Shown here piece by piece: positions 50,553 through 63,472 of a stretch of DNA of 64,000 bases. The DNA is from Xestospongia bergquistia. Taxonomy: Eukaryota > Porifera > Demospongiae > Haplosclerida > Petrosiidae. The notes under the pieces were generated by a model. It ran no database searches. It was not told the origin of the DNA and saw nothing but the letters and a program-made list of their open reading frames with translations. The DNA lies in the NCBI GenBank assembly GCA_963965975.1, contig OZ014419.1:2412201-2476200 (forward strand), read 5' to 3'. Both the position numbers and the translations under genes were made by a program. Numbering within the stretch: position 1 is the first letter of the stretch; each line of letters starts with the position of its first letter.

Positions 50553-52272
50553 ATGGCATCTTCTCGTTCTCTGAGCAGTCCAGAAGCTGAACTTCGTCAC
50601 TGGTTGCAGGATGTACTCATTGATACAAGTATAGAAGAGACTGGACGAGAACTGAGACGAACACCTTTCTACAGTTTAAATGAAGTCTCTCTTGGAGGAT
50701 TGTCCGCTGTAGCTGTCACAGCCAACGAAAAGGCTCTACAACTCAAAGGAGAACACGATCCAGAGTATGCTGTCATTACTGAGAAAGTAGCAGAAGAATG
50801 TCATCGTTATGCACGACTAAGACATCCTAACGTCCTTCAATTCTTAGGTGTCTCCTTTCCAAAGAGTAGCCTGTTGCCTATACTGGTCATTGAACAAATA
50901 GACTTTACATTGAGTCAATGCTTACATAGGTTTAGTAACCTACCAGACTATCTTAAAGTATCTATTCTTCTCGACACTGCATTAGGTCTGCAGTGTTTTC
51001 ACGACCAGTCACCATCTATACCTCATGGCAGCCTCACAGCCAGCAGCGTCTTCCTCACTTCAAATCTCACAGCTAAACTTGGCTACCCTCCAGTTTATAA
51101 AGTGTTTGGTGGACAAGGTCCCTCTGATGAGAGTCCTTTTGAGACAAACGGGTTACACATGTCATCAGCTTTTACTGGGATTGCCAACAGTAGTGGTTTT
51201 AAAGATGATATATTTGCATTTGGTGAGCTTATGGTTCATGTTATTACTCAACGTCGACCTAAACGAGTACAAATTGGTTATTCTCCATCACTGATACAAC
51301 AAATTGAGAATGTAGATGGTAGACACATGCTACGTGGATTAATTATGCAATGTTTACAAAAAGACCCAGTCCTGCGTCCAACAGCCTCCGAAATTGTCCA
51401 AGAAATTAAAATGTGTATGACCTCACGAAAATCCCCATTTCAAGACCCTATCAAGTTGGTCAGTACAATGATAAATGCTCCTCATAGTGCTGACGGAAGT
51501 CCTAACACTGGTGGATCACCTACAGAGGTTAGAGTGAAACGCTTAGAAACAGAAAATGCACGTCTTGTAGCTCAGTTAAAAGTCACACAGTCAGAACTTC
51601 GTCATTTGCGTGTGCAACAAACTCTCTTTGGGAATAGTAACGTTGGAGACAATGACAATGAAGATGATGATGAAAGTGAGGAAAAAGTGGAGATGAAAGA
51701 TGTAGCTGTTCAGGTAGACATTTTACAAGCAAATCATCGCAAGGTGAGTTGTAGCACATTGTGTTGTGTTCTCAGTCAAGCTGTGGTCAGTGTCTACATC
51801 TAGTGTTAACAGAGCAACATCAGAGTGTTGAAAATAATGTTAACATTGAATATGTAGGAAATGTTTGAAAGACATTTGACACATCGGTTTTGCTACTGAA
51901 ATGTAATGCAATATATTTATTGATATGAGAGCTTGTTTTGTTTATAAAACTTATGATCATCTGTTTAGTATTTGTTCACTGATGTAGGTCTATATAGAAT
52001 TACACAAAGAAAGCTCTGATCAGAGTCTGGGATTCAGCATTGCTGGGGGTAAAGGGGCACCATCTACTCTGACTGAAGGTGACCAGGTATGAACCAGGTG
52101 GAATTGGATGTAATGAGCAGATGAATAGACAAGTGATACGAACAGTTCGGCAATCAATGCTAAAATATTTAAGATATTTCAATTAATTAGTCTAACTTGC
52201 ACTGTGATTAATTGTTTCTCATGACAACAATGTCATACTTTAGTTCCAAATTTTATTGAATTATACGTGATC

Positions 52273-52314
<42 letters not shown>

Positions 52315-54901
52315 AGAGTGTCTTCATTACCAGACTAGCTCCAGGTGGCTTAGCAGAAAAGGATGGGAGATTAAAACCTGGTGATCGACTTGTTTCTGTA
52401 AGTATTTATTTTCAGTTTTAATTCATTCATAACATTACTGTATAGTATCAGTCAGACTAAATGTAATAATTGTTACTAAGTAACACTGTAGTCAAGGTCT
52501 AAATATCTACTACAATTTATCGGATCAAATCACTATCAACATACCAAAATACCTTATATTCAACATGTTACCAAACCATCACTTTATAGGATACATTTTA
52601 CATGACTAGCTATTTTTAATATCTAATAATAACTCTTGAACCAATACAGGTAGACTTGCTGACTAGCCTTAAATCACTAGGTGTAGTATGTGTGTAGTGG
52701 CATTTCACCTCTAATCATAACACTCTCTTGATTACAGTTTTGCTTAGACAAACTACCTACACACACACATACACATATGTACATGGTCTATCATGTACTA
52801 GTATATAGCAAGACACTATGAAATGAAGTTACTACAACCTGATTAGTGTTAATGGAGTTTTACACAGATGTCAGTATATATAAGTGTGTGTACTATTGTG
52901 TCTGTTAGGTATTTAATAGAGTTGGTAGTCATTATATGGTCTGTCTCTTTTGTTTAATTGAAGACAAATTTTGACAATGTGTGTAGTAATAAGTCCAAAT
53001 TATGTAATTTGGTTAGTCTACAATATGTTGGGTGTTGAAGTGTTTGTTTTAAATAATAATTAATAAGTGCAATATAAGGAGATAAATTTAATTGAAGTTT
53101 ACATTGAGAACATCTATAAACAATATAGGAATCAATCCAATTATGTCTAGAGAAAAGTAATTGCATATTAAAATACATTCCTATGCTAATATTAATATAA
53201 TTTAATTAATTCCAATATTTTGTTTATAGGTAAATGGTATTAATATGGATAATGTGACACGGGCAGAGGCATTGACTGCTTTGATGAGTGGTGGTGATAT
53301 TTGTGCTATGGTAATCAGTCGAGAGGAAGTGTCCTCAGAAGCGGACATCAGTTTATCAAGACGTCGATCTACTTCTACTTTTACTCGTAGAAAACCCTCC
53401 AAGTCTAGCAAGGTAAGAAAACAGTGTTCACATGATCTAGTTGTAGTTCACATAGTACATTAGATGTAGACATTGAAGGCAAATAAAAATGGTAGGGAAA
53501 GGGAAAAGCAAAATGTACCAATATTTCTGACATCTTATTTTCATGAGGTGTATGGTTAATTTTTATGATTCTTAGCATTAAAACAAAACCATGAAATACA
53601 AATTTTTCGTAACTTTAAAGATTGAAAAGTTGGCAAAGAATTCCATATATTATTTAACTAGGACTCAAGAATGCTATCATGAGCCATTGAAATAGCTCCC
53701 TCAATGGCTATTTAGGTAATACTCATTGCAAACAGTAACAAATTCTCATTATTCTGAAACTCATGATTATTGGTAGGGCAATTGCCATACCTGTCTTACT
53801 GCTCCTAAACTTAATGTTAGAGCTATAAGCTTATTGCTTTGTGCATATGCTATAGGCTAAAAACTCTGCTGTGTGTTTCCTGTCATATTGCTATTATACA
53901 TACTATAATTAGAGATATAATAACATATTGTCATGCTTATAATGTTCAAATTTTTTGTTCACACATTGTAGTTAAGTCCATTGAAATTGGGTGTCACAAT
54001 AGCGTGTGATGAATGTACTCCTCTACCGGAACCAGTCAGCAATGCTCAGGCTATTTCTTATAAAAATAAGATCATTATTGGTGGACATTACTCTAACAAT
54101 TCAGGAAGTCTTTTTGAGTATGATCCAGAGACAGACAAGTGGACCATGCTAGCTACTAGTCCAGTATGGTTCTATGGTTTAACTGTCTTTCAAGACAAGA
54201 TCACCTTAGTTGGTGGATTTGACCCGACAACACAAGATTGCTCGGCTAATCTCTTTTCTTTGAATGAACGTGAAGGTACCTGGATGGGGTCCCTCCCACC
54301 CATGCCCACGGCTCGCATGCACTCAGCTGTAGTAAGTCTTGGGAGCAGTCTAGTGGTGGCTGGTGGACGTAATAATAAGGCTAGTTTGAATTGTGTGGAG
54401 GTGTTTAGTTTTGCATCACAGCAATGGTATATTGCTCACCCTCTTCTACTGGAGCAAAGTTCCATTAAAAGTATATGCCACAGTGGCTATTGGTACTTAT
54501 TAGGCGGAGAACAGCAGGGATTTGGTTCAACACGAGCTATCTACACTCCATTACAGTCTCTTATCGACTCCGCCCTCCACAAAACTGGCAGTGTGTCTTG
54601 TTTTAAAGCAATCCGTACATTGCCAACTACATATGCTGCAGTCACTATTATAGGTGGCAAGATCATTGCCATTGGTGGTAATCGGGGTAATGGATCAGAG
54701 ATCTCATCTTCTGTATATGCACTTTGTGAAGACCCATTTTCATGGCTAGAAGTAGGGGAATTGCCCATCCCTTTGACTCATACGTGTGCTATTCCTATAT
54801 CAGATGAAGAAGTGTTAGTTATAGGAGGTCGTGATGAGAATGGTAAGGACAGTGATGTAGTCTATCATTTGTACTTACAAGAGAAGTCGTATACACAATG
54901 A
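50553..54901 (+). CDS. Pseudokinase - coiled-coil - PDZ - Kelch fusion protein
   Basis: Five exons, all joined in phase 0: 50553-51743, 51988-52086, 52317-52397, 53230-53412 and 53972-54901, giving 827 residues. Residues about 50-290 have a tyrosine-kinase-like fold: RLRHPNVLQFLGVSF, LLDTALGLQCFHD, DDIFAFGELMVHV and DPVLRPTASEIV. Catalytic parts are lost. HRD is HGS (HGSLTASSVFL), the metal-binding Asn is Ser, and no DFG remains in AKLGYPP. A coiled coil follows (VKRLETENARLVAQLK, about 330), then an acidic linker. A PDZ domain (about 398-490) has the carboxylate loop SLGFSIAGG. The C-terminal half is a Kelch propeller with six GG strands (IIIGGHY, ITLVGGFD, LVVAGGR, YLLGGEQ, IIAIGGN, VLVIGGR). 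I infer a scaffold protein; partners are unknown. Confidence 0.88.
52279..52314 (+). repeat. (CT)n polypyrimidine tract in intron 2 of the pseudokinase gene
   Basis: About 36 bases of CT end directly before the acceptor TTTAG at 52312-52316. Confidence 0.9.
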
Positions 54902-55379
54902 AAAGTTTTATGCTCTTTGTAACAAATGCTTTCTTCGTCTCTCTTCCTCTCCTTTTATATATGTAATGCATAATAAAGTTATTTATAATGTTTTAATAAT
55001 TATTTGATATTAAATATTTTGCTATTAAATTTTATATGTAATTGTCAATCACATCCAGATTATATAAACTCTATGAATAATAGAACAATTAAAAATCATT
55101 GACATTTAATAAGCCAATCAAACCTAATTAAAACTTGTACAGTTTTTACACACTATTGTATTTAGTAACAGTTATTATATTAAAGACTATAAATGTCTAA
55201 CCACAAAGATGAACTGAATTAAATTTTACTGTCTAGTCATGTTTATCATATTCTCACTCTATTATTATTATAACATGTTTTTTACAATAGCAATGACAAC
55301 ACATATTTTATAAATGTTCTTGTATGTAGCTTAGTTATAGAACTGACTATATAACAAGTTTATACTACATAATGTAACA
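54902..55379. other. Convergent flank, duplicated near the window end
   Basis: 478 bases between the Kelch gene and the receptor gene stop codon, without an exon I can see. From about 55036 on, the sequence is repeated with few changes at 63473-63817. Confidence 0.7.
54972..54977 (+). terminator. AATAAA polyadenylation signal for the pseudokinase-Kelch gene
   Basis: A canonical hexamer 71 bases after the stop codon (54901), in the expected range for a short 3' UTR. Confidence 0.65.
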
Positions 55380-57477
55380 TCATATATTCTCATAAATATA
55401 GTTATCTGTTGGTGCTTGATGACATTCATCATCAATTGATTGAAAACCATAGGACTCACAAACTTTCATTTCAATATTTTCATCAGGTCTATAGATATAC
55501 AATGTATGAGTTAACACAAGGCAATTATGATATGGATTTGTGTACTGATCAATCCCATTATTGATAACTTACTGACTGCCCAATTGTTGTTGGTCTTTAG
55601 AGGTAGTAGTGACGAGTCTGTATCAACAAACAATATCTATCTGAGTATAATATTAAATACCGTCTGATGTAAATAAACTGTAAGATATTCTCAACAACAC
55701 TAACTATCACTACAATCAACAGTATACCAACTAGTACACCCAATACAGTAATAGTAGATGAAGTAACTGCAGAGATATCATAAACTTAGTGATAATCCTT
55801 ATATTGTACTTACCTTTAACAGTAGTACCTAATGATGGCTGAAGAGAGATTATTGACACTGTGGTTGTAGATGGTAGCATCATCATTAATAGACACTGAA
55901 AATACCTGTTGTATGTAGTTAGCTTAGGTAGAGTTTGATTGCCAATTACTGTCCATAGTCCATAACCATTAACAGTGTAACCACGTACACCAAACAGATA
56001 ACAGCTGTTACCTATCAAATCACTTATATTCACATTTCTACTAATTGTATTAGTTTTTATCATTGGATTAAACTCATCACTAGGAGAACAACTATCACTA
56101 GACTGATGAGTAGTGTACCCTATCTCATATGTGATAATAGGATAGTCTACAGGAATATAACTAGGTACACTCCATGAGATAACAGCCCATGTAGTAGACA
56201 TCAAACTGGATAGTGTACTAACTGGACCAGGAACTGAGTACAAAGAATCATTAGTTTGTACACTAATTACATTACTTGCAGGTCCCAGTATATCTTGGTA
56301 GGCTCTGATTGTGATGTTATAAGTTGTTGCTGGTATTAGTTCCTTCAGTGTCATCTTATTTTGACAACCTCCTTTTACCTGTTGTGTCACAGTGTGTGTG
56401 TCACTAGTGGCATTGACTACATATCCATCAGCATCAGATGGAACAGATGTCCAACTGACAGTGATAGTGGTAGCTGTCTTGTTGACCAGAGTAGGAGAAG
56501 AGGGAGTGAATCCTGGAGCTGAGAGAATTACATATGACATCATGTATCTATAGTAGTAAAAGTACTTACCAGTTGCTGTAAGATAATGATTTCTTACAAT
56601 CTCATCAACATTTTCATAACACCTATGTACATGATCACCATTGTTGTTTGACTGACTAAATATTCCACTACTGATCTCCTCTGCATACCAAATAACAGCT
56701 AGATTGTGAACAATTGTATTATTAATATTATGAATAATTTGACTCTCATTACTACAACTGTATCCAAAGTTATGTGTCAAACAGTTGAATTCAATACTAG
56801 AACTCTGACTGTTATATACATAATACCACCTGAAATTTCTATCAATTCCACTTTGAACACATTGAAGTCTGTATTGTTGTGGAACAACTGTCATATCAGA
56901 AGGAAGTTCAACAACACTGAAATCTACAATCTCTACATGTTCTATAATAGATCAGTAACAAATGACAGTGTGTACTAGTACAATGAGATATAACTTACTG
57001 AATATATAAACAGTGATGATGTTGGTATTAGGATCAGAACAAATACTGGGTAGACAACACTTGAACTTATTACCACCTATATTATCTATATTATAAGATT
57101 CATAAAAGCTTTGTCCATCTGGTCTATATACAGTGATGTTAGCAGGATTATTAGATTCAATACAGCGAAGAGGATCATTGTTATTGTTACTGTTACAGTT
57201 GACAGATTGTCCATTAGGATAGACCCACTCTCCTCTAGAATTAGGTAACACACACTGAAGATGTGATATATATGATGACAAGCCTGGTGTGATGTAAATA
57301 TGATTAATGTAGAAGCCATCAGGATAACAACTTCCATTGAACATCAGGTAGATACCTAAAATATTGTCAATAAATGATGTACTATACATCAATTCACTTA
57401 CCTGAGTCTGGTGGACAATTACTAATAACTTCACTCACACATAACAAGAAGATAGTAGCTAGTAGTAGTACTGACAT
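55380..57477 (-). CDS. FN3-domain single-pass receptor A (apparently intact)
   Basis: Exon 1 (to 57477) gives a signal peptide (MSVLLLATIFLLCVSEVIS). Exon 2 (about 57000-57355) codes a cysteine-rich Ig-like module (SCYPDGF, GEWVYPNGQSVNC, PANITVYRPDG, FKCCLPSICSD). Exon 3 (about 56574-56943) has another Cys-containing module (YRLQCVQSG). Two FN3 domains follow: TATTITVSWTSVPSDADGY near 56440 and STTWAVISWSVPSYIP near 56190, each with the FN3 Trp and Tyr pattern. A membrane exon (about 55670-55770) reads VLGVLVGILLIVVIVSVV then IYIRR. The short tail ends CHQAPTDNYIYENI with a YENI motif that fits SH2-type recognition (YxN, YxxI). Some intron ends are uncertain. The extracellular plan suggests adhesion or recognition; the ligand is unknown. 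Confidence 0.75.
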
Positions 57478-58042
57478 TGTCTCACTATCAGAGCCTTTCT
57501 CTCTCATGATAAATGTGCTGCACTAATGCTTATACTTTTCTCAATATTTATAAAACTCAAGAACAAGCAGTTCAAATAACAGTTCAATCATTTGTAATAA
57601 ATCACAATGTCTACAATACTTAATTTATGTCATAACAGTTAGCTTTTATAATACACAAGATTATTAACTGATTTAATTAATTGTGATATTTTTAAAGGAT
57701 TACATAATTGGTTCTATATCATTGTATGTGTGTGTCCAACAAGAAAGTGTACTTAACAATATGATATGATCTTTGTTAAAACAACCAGTAACGACAAATA
57801 CAACACACAGATGCTATACATATATGTACAAGTATCATGAAATTGGATGTGATCTGATCTGATGGATATGATCTATATGTGAAAGGTTGATGCCATACAG
57901 TGCTCAAAATAATTATAACACAGTCTGATCTATTCATATTTTAATGTACAGTGCTAACTAGATTATAATGAAGTACTAGTTGTCCTACTGGATTAACTTA
58001 AGTAAAATACATACAACATGTATTATTATGTAGGAAATATAT
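57478..58042. other. Intergenic region upstream of receptor A
   Basis: AT-rich, with no coding exon recognised. It should contain the receptor A promoter. Confidence 0.45.
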
Positions 58043-58205
58043 TGTTACCATTATTATTATAGTTGGTAATATTTTGTGTATTTTTATCGTAAATACTTTA
58101 ATCAATTAGATGATATATTTTAGTCTATTTCATTTTGTGTATGAAGCTAAACTAAATAACTAAGCTATTAGTGAAGTAGGAAGATATATAAGATTTAGAG
58201 TGTGC
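58043..58205. repeat. Duplicated noncoding segment, copy 1
   Basis: About 160 bases match 62023-62185 with few changes, including the block TTGGTAATATTTTGTGTA. The segment sits downstream of a broken receptor fragment here and at the broken N-terminal side of receptor C there. Confidence 0.8.
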
Positions 58206-58585
58206 AGTTAGTGTGTGTGTGTGTGTGTGTGTGTATGTACAGTTGAGTTGAGTATTGTTATAATACAACTCAAAATTGTCATACCTTCCACTATATACAC
58301 AATGAAGTCTGTATTGTTGTGGAACCAAAATCAGATTCATAAAAATTGTCTGTACCAGGTCTGTATACAGTGATATTAGCTGGAGTATTAGAAACATCAC
58401 AGAGAAGTGGATCATTGTTAATATTGTTGGTACAGTTGACAGGTTGTCTATTAGGATTAGTCCACTCTCCTCCAGACAAAGTGGAATTAGGTGACATACA
58501 TTGGAGTGGGTGGAGAGTAACTAATAACTTCAGTGACACACAAGAAGAAAATAGTAGCCAGTAGTAGTACTGATGACATTGTCAT
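58206..58585 (-). pseudogene. Broken 5' fragment of an FN3 receptor gene (receptor B)
   Basis: A signal-peptide start like that of receptor A (MTMSSVLLLATIFFLC) and parts of the Ig-like module (GEWTNPNRQPVNC, PANITVYRPGTDNFYESDF, then VPQQYRLHCVYSG) are joined with internal deletions and stops. The cysteine-rich FKCCLP segment and all FN3, membrane and tail exons are missing. An (AC)n run lies at about 58213-58234. It looks like a deletion remnant of a duplicated gene. Confidence 0.8.
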
Positions 58586-59543
58586 ACCATCAGAGCTAAC
58601 AGAATCTATCTAGTTCAGTGGACACTGCCAATTTGTACACACATTGTTAAATATTGGATTATGATGAATACACACTTCAGTAGTAATAATTAGTTACTGT
58701 TGACTACAATAATTTAATGTAGTCAATACTGTATATAATAGATTTTCCAAACATTTACTTCATATCCATTGCACTTTTAAAGTCGACTTTATAAACCACT
58801 GGACCTCAATGTTATTGATGTTAAAATTCAAGAGAATAGATTAGAACAGGAAAGTGTAAACACAATTCAACAATCCTTCCAGTAAATACACACCTTTAAT
58901 GGCTAGTGAATAGTTAGTTATGGTAAAGTTAACATTCAATGGAATCTAAACTACAATCATTATTAGAGCTAGCAGTGAAAGAGTACCATTGTAAATTGTA
59001 CAGGGAAAAAATCAACTGAGATGCATAATATTATAATTACATTGTTATGGCTTTAAGATTATGACAATACAATTTATTTAACTTAGTTTACATATGACAA
59101 GATTGGGGCTCAATGTAAGAGATTGGCTATTATTTATTGTGAGTGGGTGTTTATCTTACGTATTCAAGCTCTAAAAGTCTCGCTTGAAAAAATTTGATGC
59201 CTTTAATAAACTTCAAATGTATGATTATAATAATTTGATAATAACCAATATTGTAAAAATATGAAAATAGTGTAATCAGTATACAAACTAAGTGTTGATT
59301 GACATAAATTTGACATGGACTTTGAATATATTGTAACTGAATTTAGCAGGCAGACAAAAATTTAATGGTTTAATACATTATCAATTAGTCCAAAAATTAT
59401 TTCACAACAACAATAAAAAGACCAAAAAATTAAAGTCTATAGGCAACAAAATATGTAATAAAACTTCAAAATAGAACTAGCTACTACATGAAATGCACTC
59501 CATTGTTTACTAATATATCATATACACTGATATACACTGGTAT
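58586..59543. other. Intergenic region between receptor fragments
   Basis: About 960 AT-rich bases. A portion near 59290-59500 resembles 62380-62550 (shared TTTAATGGTTTAATAC and TTCAAAATAGAACTA), so this is duplicated receptor 3' flank. No gene is visible. Confidence 0.6.
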
Positions 59544-62029
59544 CTATTGGTTCACACTTTCATAAATCTTATCAGTTAATCTAGACTGATGTATAATGTA
59601 GGGCTCACAGACTTTCATTTCAATATCTTCATCAGGTCTATAGATAGACAGTATATGAGTTAACACAAGATAACAGAAATATGACAACTTACCTACTGTC
59701 TGTTTGTTGTTGAACTTTAGTGGTAGCAGTGATTAGTTCACTGAGTCTGCATCAAACAAAGAATAATTATTTATTGACATTATTAAATATCCATACCGTC
59801 TAATGTAAATAAACTGTAAGATATTCCCAACAACACTAACTATCACTACAATCAACAGTATACCAACTAGTACACCCAGTACAGTAATGGTACTAGTGGT
59901 AGATGAAGTAACTGTAAAGAAAATAATAATAAATTTTAGATTGTCTAAATTACCTTCATTAGTACAAATAGTAGACTCTTGTTTTGTTATATTAGCAATT
60001 ACTGTCCATAGTCCATAACCATTAACAGTGTAACCACGTACACCAAACAGATAACAGCTGGTACCTATCAGATCACTTATAGTCACATTTCTACTACTTG
60101 TATTAGTTTTTATCATTGGACTAAACTCATCACTAGGAGAACAACTATCATTAGACTGATGAGTAGTGTAACCTATCTCATATGTGATAATAGGATAGTC
60201 TACAGGAATATAACTAGGTACACTCCATGAGATAACAGCCCATGTAGTAGACATCAAACTGGATAGTGTACTAACTGGACCAGGAACTGAATACAAAGTA
60301 TAATTGTTGTTCACTAGAACTGACAATGTACTTACTAGTTCCAATTTGTACTTCAACAGGGTTGCTGAAGGGACCTCTTCCAATAGAGTTCACACCAGCT
60401 ACACTCATGTTATATACATTACCAAATACTAGATCATTCACAATGACATATCTCTCACTACTGGTCAGGTTGTATGTCATACTATTGTTACTAATGATCA
60501 CAATATACTCAATGATTCTACCATTACGTAGATGACAATAAATCTCTTCCCATGTGATTTTGTTTGATGTCTTATTTAATGGAAAAACCATAATTGATGT
60601 AGGTGATCCTCTTGGACCTGTGAATTATTGTTAACATTAAACCAGCCATATTATCATGTAAATTACTTGATGTTGCGTCTGTTTCACCTAATATCATCAC
60701 TGGACTAGACTCTCCTAGTATATTACCAGCTCTCACTGTGATGGTATATTTCATACCACTGAACGATTCTCTTAATGTATAACTGAATGTTGTGGACTGA
60801 TATGGAGTAACAGAGATCAATGTCACATTTACTGATGATAACTCAGGACAAGATGGATTATAGGAAATGTTGTAGTATGTTACATAGTTACCATCTTCAC
60901 TACCAGGACTAGTCCAGTTCATTGTAATAGTAGTGGTTGTGACATCACTCACTGAGAGATTAGTTACTGGTGTAGGAACTAGACAATCAAATAAAGTCAC
61001 ATTGTATTTATATAAATATCAACTCACCATCAAATCTTAACAATCTTTGTCTACTATTAATTGAAGGAAGATCTTTATATGAGTACACACTGATCTCATA
61101 ATATCTACTCAATGTTAGTCCATTGATTACAACTTCATCTTTTGTAGAAGATAATATCTTGTTGGTACCTACTCCAGTAGTAGAGTTAATGACAATCACA
61201 TATCCAGTAGTCTCTGATGACATAGTCCAGTTGACTTTGATACAAATCTTGTTTAAAATATATGCCATCAAATTAGATGGAGGACCACTGGGAACTAGAA
61301 AAGGTTAAACCTAGTTAAGATGAACAATTAAATTTCACATACCTTCTAATATGACAGTGTCACTGTAGTTCACTCCTTTATACATTGCTATACAGGTAAC
61401 ATTAACTGACACTCCCAGTGGATCAGAATATACCAGTAGTGTGTTATTGTATATGAGGAGATCAGAATCAATTAATGTATACATTGAGTTGTACTTCATC
61501 ACTCCATTCACTAACCAGTAAACATCAGTAGTAATATTGAAAGTAGTTGTGATACAATTAATATGATATCGAGTGTTTTGAAGTTGAGTAATGGATGAGA
61601 CAAATATCCAACTGATTGATGTAATAACTAAAAAATAATTTGACAATAAGCAAATTTATAGACATTACAATACCTGATGATAATGTTTGTACACTAATTA
61701 CATTACTAGCAGGTCCCAGGATGTCTTGATAGGCTCTGATTGTGATGTTATAAGTTGCTCCTGGTATCAGTCCCTTCAGCGTCATCTTATTTTGACAACC
61801 TCCTTTTACCTGTTGTGTCACAGAGTGTGTGTCACTAGTGGCATTGACTACATATCCATCAGCATCAGATGGAACAGGTGTCTTCCAATTGACAATGATA
61901 GTGGTAGCTGTCTTGTTGACCATAGTAGGAGAGGGAGTGAATACTGGAGCTGAGAGAATTACATATGACATCATGTAACTATAGTAGTAAAAGTACTTAC
62001 CAGTTACTATAAGATAACGATTTCTTACC
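59544..62029 (-). pseudogene. FN3/Ig receptor C, truncated at its N-terminus
   Basis: Reading 5' to 3': an FN3 domain with TATTIIVNWKTPVPSDADGY (about 61870), an Ig-like module with TDVYWLVNGVMKYN and VNVTCIAMYKG (61340-61640), further FN3-like modules near 61200, 60900 and 60500, and the FN3 domain STTWAVISWSVPSYIP (about 60230). A membrane exon VLGVLVGILLIVVIVSVVGN (about 59850) and a tail ending DKIYESVNQ follow, with stop at 59544-59546. Most exons have clean frames. The N-terminal side is cut at about 62029, inside the exon equal to exon 3 of receptor A, and joins a duplicated noncoding segment. No signal peptide is present. It may be dead, or use an unseen upstream exon. Confidence 0.65.
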
Positions 62030-62185
62030 ATTATTATCATAGTTGGTAATATTTTGTGTATTTTTATCGTAAATACATTAATCAATTAGATGATATATTT
62101 TAGTCTATTCCATTTTGTGTATGAAGCTAAACTAAATAACTAAGCTATTAGTGAAGTAGGAAGATACACAAGATTTAGAGTGTGC
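62023..62185. repeat. Duplicated noncoding segment, copy 2
   Basis: Partner of 58043-58205. Its edge at about 62029 coincides with the point where receptor C stops resembling receptor A. Confidence 0.8.
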
Positions 62186-62581
62186 AGTGCAGTTATTGTG
62201 GGTGTGTGCCACTGTGTGGGTAAAACTTACCTGAACATGGGTACACATGCATTGGTTGTTATGGGAAAACATCATCTGTGAAGTAAACTGTTATAATTAG
62301 CATATTGTACATTGTTATGTGACTACAATATCCCAATACAAATGTAGTTTACTTATGACAAAATAATTTCATAAATTGACATGGACATCTAAATATTGTA
62401 GCTGAATTTAATAGGTATACAAAATTTAATGGTTTAATACGTTATCAACTACTCCTAAAACTGTTTCACAGTAACAAGAAAAAATGACCAAACTTTAAAA
62501 TGTATAATAGAACCAAAATATTCAATAAACTTCAAAATAGAACTACCTAGTTCATTGCTGCACTCCATGTACCATTGTTTA
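62186..62581. other. Flank between receptor C and receptor D fragments
   Basis: About 400 bases without a gene. The distal part resembles the 3' flank of receptor C, as expected for a tandem duplicate. Confidence 0.5.
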
Positions 62582-63283
62582 TTAAAATATAGACTCATAT
62601 ACATTGGTATCTACTGGTGGTTGACACTCATCATAAATATCATCAGTTGGTTTAGAGTGATTAAGAGTGTAGTCACAAACTCTTTCATTCCAATATCTTC
62701 ATCAGGTCTATAGATAGACAGTATATGAATTAATACAATTTACCTACTATCTTTTTGTTGTTGAACTTTACTGATAGCAGTGATAAGTTCACTGAGTCTG
62801 CAACAAACAAACAATAATTGCTTATTAGCAATATTAACAATATATATATTCCCAACAACACTACTATCACTACAATCAATAGTTCACCAACTAGTATACC
62901 CAGTCCAGTATTAGTACTAGTGTTAGATGAAGTAACTGAAAGAAATAATGATAAATTCTAGATTGTCCACAATTACCTTCATTAGTACAAATAGTATATT
63001 CTGTTCTATTAGCAATTACTGTCCATAGTCCATAATCATTAACAGTGTAACCACGTACACCAAACAGATAACAGGTGTTACCTATCACATCACTTATAGT
63101 CACATTTCTACTACTTGTATTAGTTTTTATCATTGGGCTAAACTCATCACTAGGAGAACAACTACCATTAGACTGATGAGTAGTGTACCCTATCTCATAT
63201 ATGATAATAGGATAATCTACAGGAATATAACTAGGTACACTCCATGAGATAACAGCCCATGTAGTAGACATCAAACTGGATAG
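62582..63283 (-). pseudogene. FN3 receptor D, 3' fragment with a frameshifted tail
   Basis: Contains the FN3 exon STTWAVISWSVPSYIP (about 63250 downward), a degraded membrane exon near 62870-62930 and a tail exon. In the tail the bases after ATGAAA have an extra GA relative to the other copies, shifting the frame. Without it the tail would end TNVYESIF, close to the family pattern. The upstream side is cut at 63283 inside the FN3 exon, where a Kelch-gene fragment on the other strand begins. I call it a pseudogene. Confidence 0.75.
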
Positions 63284-63472
63284 AATGGCTAAAAACTCTG
63301 CTCTATGTTTCCTGTCATATTGCTATTATACATACTATAATTAGAGATATAATAACATATTGTCATGCTTATAATATTCAAATTTTTTGTTCACACATTG
63401 TAGTAAAATCCATTGAAATTGGGTGTCACAATAGCATGTGATGAATGTACTCCTCTACCAGAACCAGTCAGC
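63284..63472 (+). pseudogene. Fragment of the pseudokinase-Kelch gene (intron 4 and start of exon 5)
   Basis: Matches about 53854-54041: the last part of intron 4, the acceptor region and the first bases of the Kelch exon (GVTIACDECTPLPEPVSN). It then jumps directly to sequence matching 55036 onward, skipping almost the entire Kelch exon (about 1 kb). This is a deletion-bearing copy, not a gene. Confidence 0.9.

Noticed and set aside
56706..56978. Plus-strand open frames across the receptor cluster
   Set aside because: They lie antisense to receptor exons with clear signal-peptide, FN3 and membrane features on the minus strand.
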